5,631 bases of DNA from NCBI GenBank assembly GCA_018065885.1, contig JAGHSL010000267.1:1-5631 (forward strand). The letters run 5' to 3'. Both the position numbers and the translations under genes were made by a program. Origin of the DNA: Candidatus Limimorpha equi (GTDB lineage Bacteria > Bacteroidota > Bacteroidia > Bacteroidales > F082). This document shows positions 1-5,631 of this stretch, one piece after another (position 1 is the stretch's first letter; every line of letters begins with the position of its first letter). The notes below the pieces were generated by a model. The model was not told the origin of the DNA and ran no database searches. It worked only from the letters and a program-made list of their open reading frames with translations.

Positions 1-687
1 GATATTGCTGAAGAAAATGAAGAAAAACGCCGTCAATAAGTAAGGTGCAAACTTCTTGTATTTGTCGCCCTGTATGGAAGGCTTGACGATGCCGTCCAGA
101 ACCATGTAGGTGAGCCATTCCACCATACCTTGGTAACGGGTTGGCGGAGCCATCGGGTCTTTCTTGTATTTGGCTGCCGCAGGCAGGAAAAATGCCAGCA
201 GGAAGATGCACACGATGAAGATGCCGAAGGCGTTCTTGGTGAACGAAATGTCGAACGGACGCACCACTTCGCCGGCACTGTTGATTTCGACCAGTTTGCC
301 TGGCTTGAAATCGGATGTCATCGGCTCGATGAAGAAATTGTTGTAGGTCTCGCCGTCTTTCAGTTCGCAGACGTGTTTCGATGAAAAGACGCACCAGCCT
401 TGTTCCTTGCTCTTCACAATGACGGGCAGCCAAACGCAGACAGGCTCGCCTTTGATTTCGGTGATGTGGAAACAGTAGGAATCGCCGGTGTGACCGAAAA
501 TGAACGACTTGACATCGAATCCCTCGCCTTCTTCGGCAGGTGCCTCTTCTTCGGCAATGGTCTCCGCCAATGCAGGTTTGGCAGCTTCTGGCATCTCGTT
601 GATTGAGTCTTGAGCCATAGCTGGAACCATAAACATCAGCAGCACTGCTGCCAAAATGTGTCTGATATGTTTAAAGACATTGTTCAT
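1..687 (-). CDS. atpB: F1Fo ATP synthase subunit a (AtpB), N-terminal part, cut by window edge
   Basis: Subunit a of the membrane Fo sector, which forms the proton half-channels next to the c-ring. Reading back from the ATG at 687-685, 229 codons stay open to base 1; the C-terminal part is missing. Residues 1-25 look like a signal peptide (basic start, hydrophobic core, AMA|Q cleavage site). An acidic Ala/Glu/Pro linker follows (about 33-56), then a soluble domain (about 57-149) with the segment FGHTGDSY at 63-71, the first membrane helix (about 152-171), and the start of a second (about 214-229). The exported N-terminal extension is, as far as I recall, usual for Bacteroidota AtpB and absent from E. 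coli AtpB. The essential arginine of subunit a lies beyond the edge. Cys72, 84, 99 and 107 are all in the soluble domain. The start is supported by the ATGA overlap with the preceding gene and by the signal peptide. The identity is inferred from position, the exported extension and the KFAPYLLT segment before the second helix. Confidence 0.9.
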   Translation of the reverse strand, partial: MNNVFKHIRHILAAVLLMFMVPAMAQDSINEMPEAAKPALAETIAEEEAPAEEGEGFDVKSFIFGHTGDSYCFHITEIKGEPVCVWLPVIVKSKEQGWCVFSSKHVCELKDGETYNNFFIEPMTSDFKPGKLVEINSAGEVVRPFDISFTKNAFGIFIVCIFLLAFFLPAAAKYKKDPMAPPTRYQGMVEWLTYMVLDGIVKPSIQGDKYKKFAPYLLTAFFFIFFSNI

Positions 688-1088
688 GCTTTATTACTCT
701 CTTTTTTTGATTGTTTTACATAGTCGGTGTAGATGCAGGTCTCGGTCGCCAAGGCAATGAGATAGCACGCTGCCGTGATGATGAGAAACAGTTTAACGTT
801 TTGCTTGACAAAAATCATGTAAAGCACCAGCATAAGGATGCTCACGACGATTTTTATACCTTTGTAAATATAAAGCCAATTCAATTTATTGGAGTTGCCG
901 TCGACGTTTTTCTTCATGAAGTTGGTGTAATAGGCACCGAGAATCATGTAGATAATCGGTATCATGGCCATCCAACGGTTCCAAATCTCCACTTTGGGTG
1001 AAAGCCAGCACAGCAGAATGCCGTCAATCACGAGGCAGAGAAGCAGGAAAATTGCCAGATATTTGGTTGTCAAAACGTCTTTCTTCAT
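684..1088 (-). CDS. Small four-helix membrane protein of the ATP synthase operon (AtpI-like position)
   Basis: A protein of 134 residues that I do not recognise by sequence. It has four predicted membrane helices (about 9-30, 39-56, 75-94 and 99-118), a short basic N-terminus and a lysine-rich tail ending KQSKKESNKA, so both ends probably face the cytoplasm. It lies between atpC and atpB and overlaps both: its ATG shares ATGA with the atpC stop (1088-1085), and its TGA shares ATGA with the atpB start (687-684). That arrangement makes translational coupling and joint expression likely. In many bacteria a small polytopic protein, AtpI (UncI), sits just before atpB and helps assemble the c-ring. 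A similar role here is inferred from place and topology only; no AtpI motif is visible. The reading frame is well supported by the overlaps and the clear helix pattern; the function is open. Confidence 0.85.
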   Translation of the reverse strand: MKKDVLTTKYLAIFLLLCLVIDGILLCWLSPKVEIWNRWMAMIPIIYMILGAYYTNFMKKNVDGNSNKLNWLYIYKGIKIVVSILMLVLYMIFVKQNVKLFLIITAACYLIALATETCIYTDYVKQSKKESNKA

Positions 1089-1324
1089 AATTCTGCACAG
1101 ACTATCAATGTGTTGTCATGTTGTTCGGCGAAACCGCCCTTGATGACGAATTCCTGATTCTCTCCCTGACTGTCGGTAAGTGTCACTTTGCCTGCTTCGA
1201 GGATGGCGACAATGGGTGCATGATGATCAAGCAAGGTGAAAGGCCCCATTTTGCTGGGCACTGTCACCGACTTGACCTCACCTGAGAACAGTTTCGACGT
1301 GGGAGAAATGATTTCGACTTTCAT
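1085..1324 (-). CDS. atpC: F1Fo ATP synthase epsilon subunit, short form lacking the C-terminal helical domain
   Basis: Epsilon subunit of the F1 central stalk, which links the gamma rotor to the c-ring. The 79 residues match the N-terminal beta-sandwich domain: MKVEIISPTSKLFSGEV at the start, the conserved HAPIVAILEAGKV loop (about 34-46), and FVIKGGFAE (about 59-67) near the end. E. coli epsilon has about 139 residues; here the protein stops where the beta-sandwich ends, so the two C-terminal helices that can inhibit ATP hydrolysis are missing. I believe short epsilon subunits are common in Bacteroidota, and the intact overlap with the next gene argues against a recent frameshift. The gene starts 9 bases after the atpD stop, with no clear Shine-Dalgarno sequence in between, and its TGA overlaps the next ATG. 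Confidence 0.95.
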   Translation of the reverse strand: MKVEIISPTSKLFSGEVKSVTVPSKMGPFTLLDHHAPIVAILEAGKVTLTDSQGENQEFVIKGGFAEQHDNTLIVCAEL

Positions 1325-1333
1325 GGCACGGGA

Positions 1334-2842
1334 TTATTGGGCTTGTTTGAGCATTTCTTCACCCTTGGCAATGGCTTCGTCGATGGTGCCGACGAGGTTG
1401 AAGGCTGCTTCAGGATACTGATCGACTTCGCCGTCCATAATCATGTTGAAACCTCGGATAGTTTCTTCGATTGGCACCATGACACCTTTCATGCCCGTGA
1501 ACTGTTCTGCAACATGGAATGGCTGCGACAGGAAACGCTGCACGCGGCGGGCGCGGTGGACAACGAGTTTGTCTTCTTCGGAAAGTTCTTCCATACCAAG
1601 AATGGCGATGATGTCTTGCAGTTCTCTGTTGCGTTCCAGCAAATTGATGACACGTTGAGCTGTGTTATAGTGCAGTTCGCCGACAACATTCGGGTCAAGG
1701 ATGCGAGAGGTTGAGTCCAATGGGTCAACAGCAGGATAGATGCCTAATTCGGCAATCTTACGGCTCAAAACGGTGGTGGCATCTAAGTGCGAGAAGGTCG
1801 TGGCTGGAGCTGGGTCAGTCAAGTCGTCAGCTGGCACATAAATGGCCTGAACTGAGGTGATGGAACCGTTCTTGGTGGAAGTGATGCGTTCCTGCATCTG
1901 ACCCATATCGGTTGCCAGTGTAGGCTGGTAACCTACGGCAGATGGCATACGGCCTAACAAAGCCGACACTTCGGAACCTGCTTGTGTGAAACGGAAGATG
2001 TTGTCGATGAAAAGCAGGATGTCTTTCTGGTCGCTGTTCGGGTCGTCGCGGAACGATTCGGCAACGGTAAGGCCCGAAAGAGCAACTGACACACGTGCCC
2101 CAGGGGGTTCGTTCATCTGCCCGAACACCAGTGTGGCTTGTGAGGTGGCAAGGGCTTTTCTGTCGATTTTCGAAAGATCCCAATCGCCTTGCTCCATGGC
2201 CTTGGTGAATTCTTCTCCATATTTAATAATACCAGAGCCGATCATTTCGCGCAACAGGTCGTTACCTTCACGGGTGCGTTCACCAACACCGGTAAACACC
2301 GAAAAGCCATGATAACCTTTTGCAATGTTGTTGATGAGTTCCATGATAAGGACAGTCTTGCCGACACCTGCACCACCGAACAGTCCGATTTTACCACCTT
2401 TCATATAAGGCTCCAACAAGTCGATGACTTTGATGCCTGTGAAAAGCACTTCTTTTGAAGTGGTAAGGTCTTCGAATTTAGGCGGTTCGCGGTGGATAGG
2501 GAATTCGGACGAACGGTCAAGTTCTCCTATGCCGTCGATTGAGTCGCCGATGACATTCAGCAAGCGGCCTTTGATTTGTCCACCAATCGGGATAGAGATA
2601 GGTTTGTTGAGTGGTGCGACATCCATGCCACGTACCAGACCATCGGTAGAATCCATAGCGATGGCACGAATGGAATCTTCGCCAATGTGCTGCTGGCATT
2701 CCAAAATAAGGTTTTTCCCATTTGGGAAGACGACTACCAATGCGTCGTGAATCTTCGGAAGGTCTTTTTCTCCTCCCTTAAAGTAAACGTCAACCACAGG
2801 TCCAATTACCTGCGTGATTTGGCCTTTTATTTCTTTTGACAT
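1334..2842 (-). CDS. atpD: F1Fo ATP synthase beta subunit, catalytic
   Basis: Catalytic subunit of F1: ATP synthesis and hydrolysis on the cytoplasmic side of the inner membrane. The protein of 502 residues shows the Walker A loop GGAGVGKT at 156-163, the GERTREGNDL segment with the expected catalytic Glu188, the Walker B strand ILLFID ending at Asp280, the ATPase alpha/beta signature PAVDPLDSTS at 370-379, and the DELSEED region as EELSEED at 418-424. It is about 40 residues longer than the E. coli protein. Most of the difference is an insertion of about 27 residues at roughly 208-235, between the REM segment and LVFGQMNEPPG, which I recall as typical of Bacteroidota beta subunits. It is the first gene of the operon, with its own promoter at 2919-2888 and a leader of about 40 bases. 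There is no Shine-Dalgarno sequence before the ATG, as is usual in this phylum. Confidence 0.98.
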   Translation of the reverse strand: MSKEIKGQITQVIGPVVDVYFKGGEKDLPKIHDALVVVFPNGKNLILECQQHIGEDSIRAIAMDSTDGLVRGMDVAPLNKPISIPIGGQIKGRLLNVIGDSIDGIGELDRSSEFPIHREPPKFEDLTTSKEVLFTGIKVIDLLEPYMKGGKIGLFGGAGVGKTVLIMELINNIAKGYHGFSVFTGVGERTREGNDLLREMIGSGIIKYGEEFTKAMEQGDWDLSKIDRKALATSQATLVFGQMNEPPGARVSVALSGLTVAESFRDDPNSDQKDILLFIDNIFRFTQAGSEVSALLGRMPSAVGYQPTLATDMGQMQERITSTKNGSITSVQAIYVPADDLTDPAPATTFSHLDATTVLSRKIAELGIYPAVDPLDSTSRILDPNVVGELHYNTAQRVINLLERNRELQDIIAILGMEELSEEDKLVVHRARRVQRFLSQPFHVAEQFTGMKGVMVPIEETIRGFNMIMDGEVDQYPEAAFNLVGTIDEAIAKGEEMLKQAQ

Positions 2843-2887
2843 AAGTCTGCTATGTATTTAGTAAGTGCCTTATAAATATTTCGGCTG

Positions 2888-2919
2888 CAAATATAAGAAA
2901 AGATTTAGATGAAAAACAA
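2888..2919 (-). promoter_or_regulatory. Promoter of the atp operon (Bacteroidota type)
   Basis: On the minus strand TATATTTG at 2895-2888 is an exact match to the Bacteroidota -7 consensus TAnnTTTG. A TTG at 2919-2917 lies 21 bases upstream, within the usual distance for the -33 element. Transcription would start near 2883-2880, giving a leader of about 40 bases before the atpD ATG. The location before the first gene of the operon fits. The match is by eye; no start site has been mapped. Confidence 0.7.
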
Positions 2920-3009
2920 GTCGAAAAAGATTTTCTTTTAGAGGCTCTTTTTTATTGTCATAGTTCCTTAGTGATAATTAAAAAACAACCTATAACGGAA
3001 ATAACTGTT

Positions 3010-3052
3010 TTTTCGTTTCACTGAACGCAAATCATTGTAAATGAAACGAAAA
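3010..3052. repeat. Perfect 11-bp inverted repeat with 21-base spacer
   Basis: The arms are TTTTCGTTTCA (3010-3020) and TGAAACGAAAA (3042-3052), perfectly complementary, around a 21-base spacer. The repeat lies about 130 bases beyond the receptor stop and 170 bases before the atpD start. T-runs lie at the outer 5' side and A-runs at the outer 3' side of the stem on both strands, which is the wrong polarity for an intrinsic terminator. It could be a protein-binding site or a transcript-end hairpin; the sequence alone does not decide. Confidence 0.6.
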
Positions 3053-3082
3053 CTTTCTAAATTTATAATCGTCGATATATCA

Positions 3083-3125
3083 GTTTAATTTATGGAAATT
3101 CATGTTTAATTCGTGGGAATTTATG
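3083..3125. repeat. Imperfect 21-bp tandem repeat built of four phased AATTYRTG units
   Basis: Two 21-base copies (3083-3103 and 3104-3124), each beginning GTTTAATT, differ at four positions, and a third copy starts with GTTT. Within them AATTTATG, AATTCATG, AATTCGTG and AATTTATG begin at 3087, 3097, 3108 and 3118. The spacing of 10, 11 and 10 bases is one helical turn. The function is unknown. From memory, similar AATTCGTG-rich strings occur between genes in other Bacteroidota genomes, but I cannot confirm that here. Confidence 0.6.
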
Positions 3126-3183
3126 TTTGAAAAACGATATTGATATGTGTTAGAATTGTCTCAACTTATTATTTTATTGTTAC

Positions 3184-5397
3184 TTATATCCCAATCGTCA
3201 CCCCAAACATGAAATTGATGCCGGCTTGCGGGAAATAGCCGTCAATGAGATATTCGCCGTATTCCTGGCCCATATAGGCACGGTAAACCCAGGCATTGCT
3301 GCAATAGCGATGGTCGAAAATGTTGTTCACGGAAAGACTGAAATTCAGCGTTTTGAATACTTTCTGTTGCCATTCGTAATTGATGTGCAGGTTGCTGATG
3401 AAATAGGGGTCGAGACTGCGCTCCAAATTGGAAGTGTTGTCGATGTGTTGACGGCTGACATATTGTCCTTGCAGGTTGAAACTCAATTCGTTGATAGGCT
3501 TGTAGATAAGATTGAAGCCGCCGATGAGGTTAGGGGAGAAGGAAATGTCCGTCGTGCCGTGGAAAGTGGTGTGATAGCCACCGTTTTCCCAGTCTTCAAG
3601 ATAATCGGTGAAACCGAGGATTTTGTTACGGCTCAAAGCCAAGTTTCCGTTGATTGCGAATTGTTTGCAAATCTGGTAGTTGGCAGATGCTTCAAAACCC
3701 AATCTGTAGCTTTTGTCGACATTCGTCATCACGGCTTCGCCTACGCTGTTGATTTCGCCCGTCAGCACCAGTTGGTCTTTGTAATCCATATAATAAAGGT
3801 TGGTGCTGAAACTGAATTTCTGTCCTTTGCGGTTGTAACCGAGTTCATAATCAATGAGTTGCTCGGCTTTCACCTTGTCGAGTCGGTCTTCGTCGGTGTC
3901 TTCAAACACGTTGCGGCTGGGCTCGCGGTGTGAGCAAGCCACGGAGAAATAGAAATCGTTTTTCTCGTCGAGGCTGTAGAAAACGCCGCCTTTCGGATTG
4001 ACGAAATTGTAGTTGTGGCTTTGCGTGATGTCGCACAAATCTTCATGTTCGCCATTGATATTGTAGATGACATGGCGGTATTGCAAATCGGCAAACAGAC
4101 TGAAATGTGCGCTGATTTCGGCGTTAGTTTTGGCGAAAAGGTTCAAATCAGTTTTGTGGCCTTGGTTGCGGTACCATTCGTAATCGGTCGGGATGGGAAT
4201 CTGTGCCCAAACGAGTTTTCCGAAATGCGCTCCCTCAAAATGGTTCCAGCCGCCGCCAAAAGTGGTGTTGAAACGCTTGGTCTGATGGTTGAGACTAAGA
4301 TTTGCTCCATAAAAATAATTGTCTAACCATTTCTGCTGCACGAAGTTGCAATTGTCAATAAGTTCATCATCAACCCAAACGGGATTGAGTTTATAACCCG
4401 AAACATCCATGCCGTTCATGTAGTTTTCGTAATAGCCTTTGCCTGTCGTCAGGAAAAGCGCGGAGGTAAGGGTGAGTTTTTCGGTGAAATTATGGGCGTA
4501 ATGCAACTGGTAGTAGCTCTGCGTGTAGTTGTCGGTTTCGTTGTCGTAGAATCCAAGGAAATTGCCGTCTTTGTCGTACATCTCGCCAGCAGGATTATAA
4601 GTCGGATTGCTGTCAATCATGTCTTTCGGGATGCCGTTCCAAGCCTGATAGGTGTTTTCAGTTCCGCTCATCATAATGAATTTCAGCATGTTGTTTTGAT
4701 TTGACCAAGAACCCGAAAGGTAATATGATTTCAGTTTTGCCCAGCTGCGGTCGATATAACCATTGGATCGGATTTGGCTCAAGCGGCCAGAGAGGTTGAA
4801 ACCGTTTTCGCTGCGGCCAGTGCCGAAATTGAGCGTGTTTTTCAGCGATTTGAAACTGCCGCCCGCGCTGCTGAGCGTGGCGTAAGGCGTGGTGCTGATT
4901 TCATCGGTCTTGATGTTGATTGAAGCGCCAAAAGCGACGGCTCCATTGGTCGAAGTGCCGACGCCACGTTGCACCTGAATGTTGTCGACCGAAGAAGCCA
5001 AATCGGGCAAATCGACGAAATAGACTTGATAGTCTTCTGCGCCGTTGACGGGTACGCCGTTGAGTGTCACGTTGATACGGGTCAAGTCGTTGCCGCGGAT
5101 GTGAAGTCCCGTGTAGCCAATGCCTGTTCCGGCATCGGAAGTGACGACGAGCGAAGGCGTGTTCTGCAGCAGATAAGGCAGGTCGGCGCCTTTGTTGTTC
5201 TTGCGGATTTCCGTCGCATCGATGTCGGAGTGGGTGAGAGGCGTTTTTTCGCCCACGCGGCTTGCGCTGACCGTAACTTCGTCCAAAAGTTGCTTGAGGT
5301 AAGGCAAAGTGTCGCCTTCCGGCAACTCGTTTTGTGCTTTCGCCATGCTGGCGGAAAGCATCAGAATGAAGAGGAATAAAAACTGTCGTTTAGACAT
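3184..5397 (-). CDS. TonB-dependent outer-membrane receptor, probable thiamin transporter
   Basis: Outer-membrane gated barrel of 737 residues that would import a substrate using TonB/ExbBD energy. Residues 1-21 are a signal peptide (AKA|Q cleavage). LDEVTVSA at 38-45 resembles the TonB box, and the plug domain spans about 50-163, with LHIRGNDLTRINVTLNGVPV (98-117) and QRGVGTSTNGAVAFGASINI (143-162). The rest is an aromatic-rich 22-strand-type barrel with the late segment VNNIFDHRYCSNAW and YFPQAGINFMFG near the end. There is no carboxypeptidase-like N-terminal domain, and no SusD partner gene lies downstream. The protein ends in Ile rather than the usual aromatic residue. The substrate is inferred from the TPP riboswitch in the leader. 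Thiamin-regulated receptors of this kind are known in Bacteroidota (for example in Bacteroides thetaiotaomicron), where the receptor gene is followed by pnuT and a kinase gene; here it stands alone. The receptor class is certain; the substrate is likely but unproven. The chosen ATG directly precedes the signal peptide. Confidence 0.95.
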   Translation of the reverse strand: MSKRQFLFLFILMLSASMAKAQNELPEGDTLPYLKQLLDEVTVSASRVGEKTPLTHSDIDATEIRKNNKGADLPYLLQNTPSLVVTSDAGTGIGYTGLHIRGNDLTRINVTLNGVPVNGAEDYQVYFVDLPDLASSVDNIQVQRGVGTSTNGAVAFGASINIKTDEISTTPYATLSSAGGSFKSLKNTLNFGTGRSENGFNLSGRLSQIRSNGYIDRSWAKLKSYYLSGSWSNQNNMLKFIMMSGTENTYQAWNGIPKDMIDSNPTYNPAGEMYDKDGNFLGFYDNETDNYTQSYYQLHYAHNFTEKLTLTSALFLTTGKGYYENYMNGMDVSGYKLNPVWVDDELIDNCNFVQQKWLDNYFYGANLSLNHQTKRFNTTFGGGWNHFEGAHFGKLVWAQIPIPTDYEWYRNQGHKTDLNLFAKTNAEISAHFSLFADLQYRHVIYNINGEHEDLCDITQSHNYNFVNPKGGVFYSLDEKNDFYFSVACSHREPSRNVFEDTDEDRLDKVKAEQLIDYELGYNRKGQKFSFSTNLYYMDYKDQLVLTGEINSVGEAVMTNVDKSYRLGFEASANYQICKQFAINGNLALSRNKILGFTDYLEDWENGGYHTTFHGTTDISFSPNLIGGFNLIYKPINELSFNLQGQYVSRQHIDNTSNLERSLDPYFISNLHINYEWQQKVFKTLNFSLSVNNIFDHRYCSNAWVYRAYMGQEYGEYLIDGYFPQAGINFMFGVTIGI

Positions 5398-5402
5398 GAC
5401 TC

Positions 5403-5433
5403 ATTGATTTAAGTTGTTGAACAATAAATCAAT
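5403..5433 (-). promoter_or_regulatory. Hairpin just before the receptor start codon, possible riboswitch expression platform
   Basis: In the transcript ATTGATTTA (5433-5425) pairs perfectly with TAAATCAAT (5411-5403). Inside, TTGT (5424-5421) can pair with ACAA (5417-5414) around a three-base loop. The hairpin ends 5 bases before the ATG at 5397 and has no T-run after it, so it could control ribosome access rather than end transcription. I could not find an obvious partner in the aptamer that would open it, so its role in switching is inferred from position. Confidence 0.5.
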
Positions 5434-5454
5434 AGAGGAAATTTTGAGAAACTC

Positions 5455-5546
5455 GTTTCCCTGTCTCGGCATTATCCGTATCAGGTTCAGAGGGTTTGAT
5501 CTCAGCCTGTCTTTCATCTTGCCAAAGCAAGAAAGGCACCCCTATT
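5455..5546 (-). promoter_or_regulatory. TPP riboswitch (THI element)
   Basis: On the minus strand the conserved parts appear in order: GGGGTGCC (5542-5535), a variable P3 arm with the hairpin TCTTGC-TTTG-GCAAGA, GGCTGAGA (5507-5500), ACCC (5495-5492), GAACCTGAT (5488-5480), GGATAATGCC (5477-5468) and AGGGA (5462-5458). Together they match the thiamin pyrophosphate aptamer, in which GGCTGAGA holds the pyrimidine ring and GGATAATGCC helps bind the pyrophosphate. The closing helix P1 is not obvious, so the outer limits are approximate. The element ends about 60 bases before the receptor ATG. When bound to TPP it would be expected to lower receptor expression. Confidence 0.95.
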
Positions 5547-5559
5547 GTGTAATCGGGTG

Positions 5560-5586
5560 CAAAAATAGGAAAAATCTTGTTTCAAA
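5560..5586 (-). promoter_or_regulatory. Promoter of the riboswitch-receptor transcript
   Basis: TATTTTTG at 5567-5560 on the minus strand matches the Bacteroidota -7 box TAnnTTTG exactly and lies just upstream of the riboswitch. A TTTG at 5586-5583 could be the -33 element, but its 15-base spacing is shorter than usual. Transcription would start near 5555-5552, so the RNA would begin about ten bases before the aptamer. Bases 5587-5631 show no gene or other feature. Confidence 0.55.
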
Positions 5587-5631
5587 TGGATTTTTCTTTT
5601 GCAGTTTCGATGCAATATGAACTATATCTCG

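Larger units (their letters stand above)
2843..3183. other. AT-rich intergenic region between receptor gene and atp operon
   Basis: There are 341 bases without a convincing gene between the receptor stop and the atpD start. Reading along the minus strand it holds the receptor 3' flank, a 21-bp tandem repeat made of phased AATTYRTG units (3125-3083), an 11-bp inverted repeat (3052-3010), a weaker A/T-only inverted repeat (AAAAAACA and TGTTTTTT, 3013-2980), and the atpD promoter and leader. Only very short open frames occur, such as 15 codons at 3041-3088 on the plus strand. No strong GC-rich terminator is visible, although one would be expected after the receptor gene. The weak 3013-2980 repeat ends in a T-run on the minus strand and is the best terminator candidate, at low confidence. 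Confidence 0.7.

Noticed and set aside
2909..2941. Plus-strand 10-codon frame beginning MKNKSKK
   Set aside because: It lies across the atpD promoter and is explained by A-rich sequence.
3010..3052. Inverted repeat as an intrinsic terminator
   Set aside because: On both strands the stem is followed by A-rich rather than T-rich sequence, and the stem has only three G-C pairs.
3041..3088. Plus-strand 15-codon frame beginning MKRKLSK
   Set aside because: Its start overlaps the inverted-repeat arm, it has no promoter, and it is too short to separate from chance.
3226..3933. A 235-codon open frame on the plus strand, antisense to the receptor gene
   Set aside because: It is codon-for-codon opposite the receptor frame; it stays open because the receptor avoids TTA, CTA and TCA codons. 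There is no promoter or start signal, and the protein shows no recognisable family. The same applies to the frames at 4969-5379 and 1337-1714.
5390..5404. Five-codon out-of-frame upstream open frame (MSHV-stop) overlapping the receptor start
   Set aside because: Too short and with no sign of translation; ATG by chance in a short AT-rich leader is common.
5536..5560. GCACCC/GGGTGC inverted repeat that could compete with the riboswitch P2 stem
   Set aside because: The upstream arm overlaps the last base of the -7 box and the expected transcription start, so most of it should not be in the RNA. A mapped start upstream of 5560 would revive the idea.

Overview
The window comes from a member of the Bacteroidota, most likely the order Bacteroidales; I cannot name a genus. 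Three things point there. The ATP synthase operon starts with atpD-atpC, followed by a small membrane protein gene and then atpB. Both upstream regions carry the TAnnTTTG -7 promoter box typical of this phylum. Genes start without a Shine-Dalgarno sequence in AT-rich leaders. All genes lie on the minus strand.

Layout, in the direction of transcription (high to low coordinates). At 5631-5398 there is a promoter, a TPP (thiamin pyrophosphate) riboswitch and a hairpin just ahead of a start codon. At 5397-3184 there is one large TonB-dependent outer-membrane receptor. Because the riboswitch controls it, its likely substrate is thiamin or a thiamin precursor or derivative. It appears to be transcribed alone: no inner-membrane thiamin transporter or kinase gene follows. 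At 3183-2843 there is an AT-rich gap of 341 bases without a gene. It holds a helically phased short repeat, an 11-bp inverted repeat and the atpD promoter. At 2842-1 the F1Fo ATP synthase operon begins: atpD (beta), atpC (short epsilon), a four-helix membrane protein in an AtpI-like position, and the first 229 codons of atpB (subunit a), which runs off the window edge. The last two junctions are ATGA overlaps, so translation there is probably coupled.

The two units look independent: vitamin uptake controlled by a riboswitch, and a housekeeping energy operon. They share only orientation and neighbourhood. I see no mobile element, CRISPR array, tRNA or rRNA, and no convincing new system. The points most worth checking are the expression platform of the riboswitch, the phased AATTYRTG repeat, the uncharacterised ATP synthase operon protein, and the four-cysteine exported domain of AtpB.
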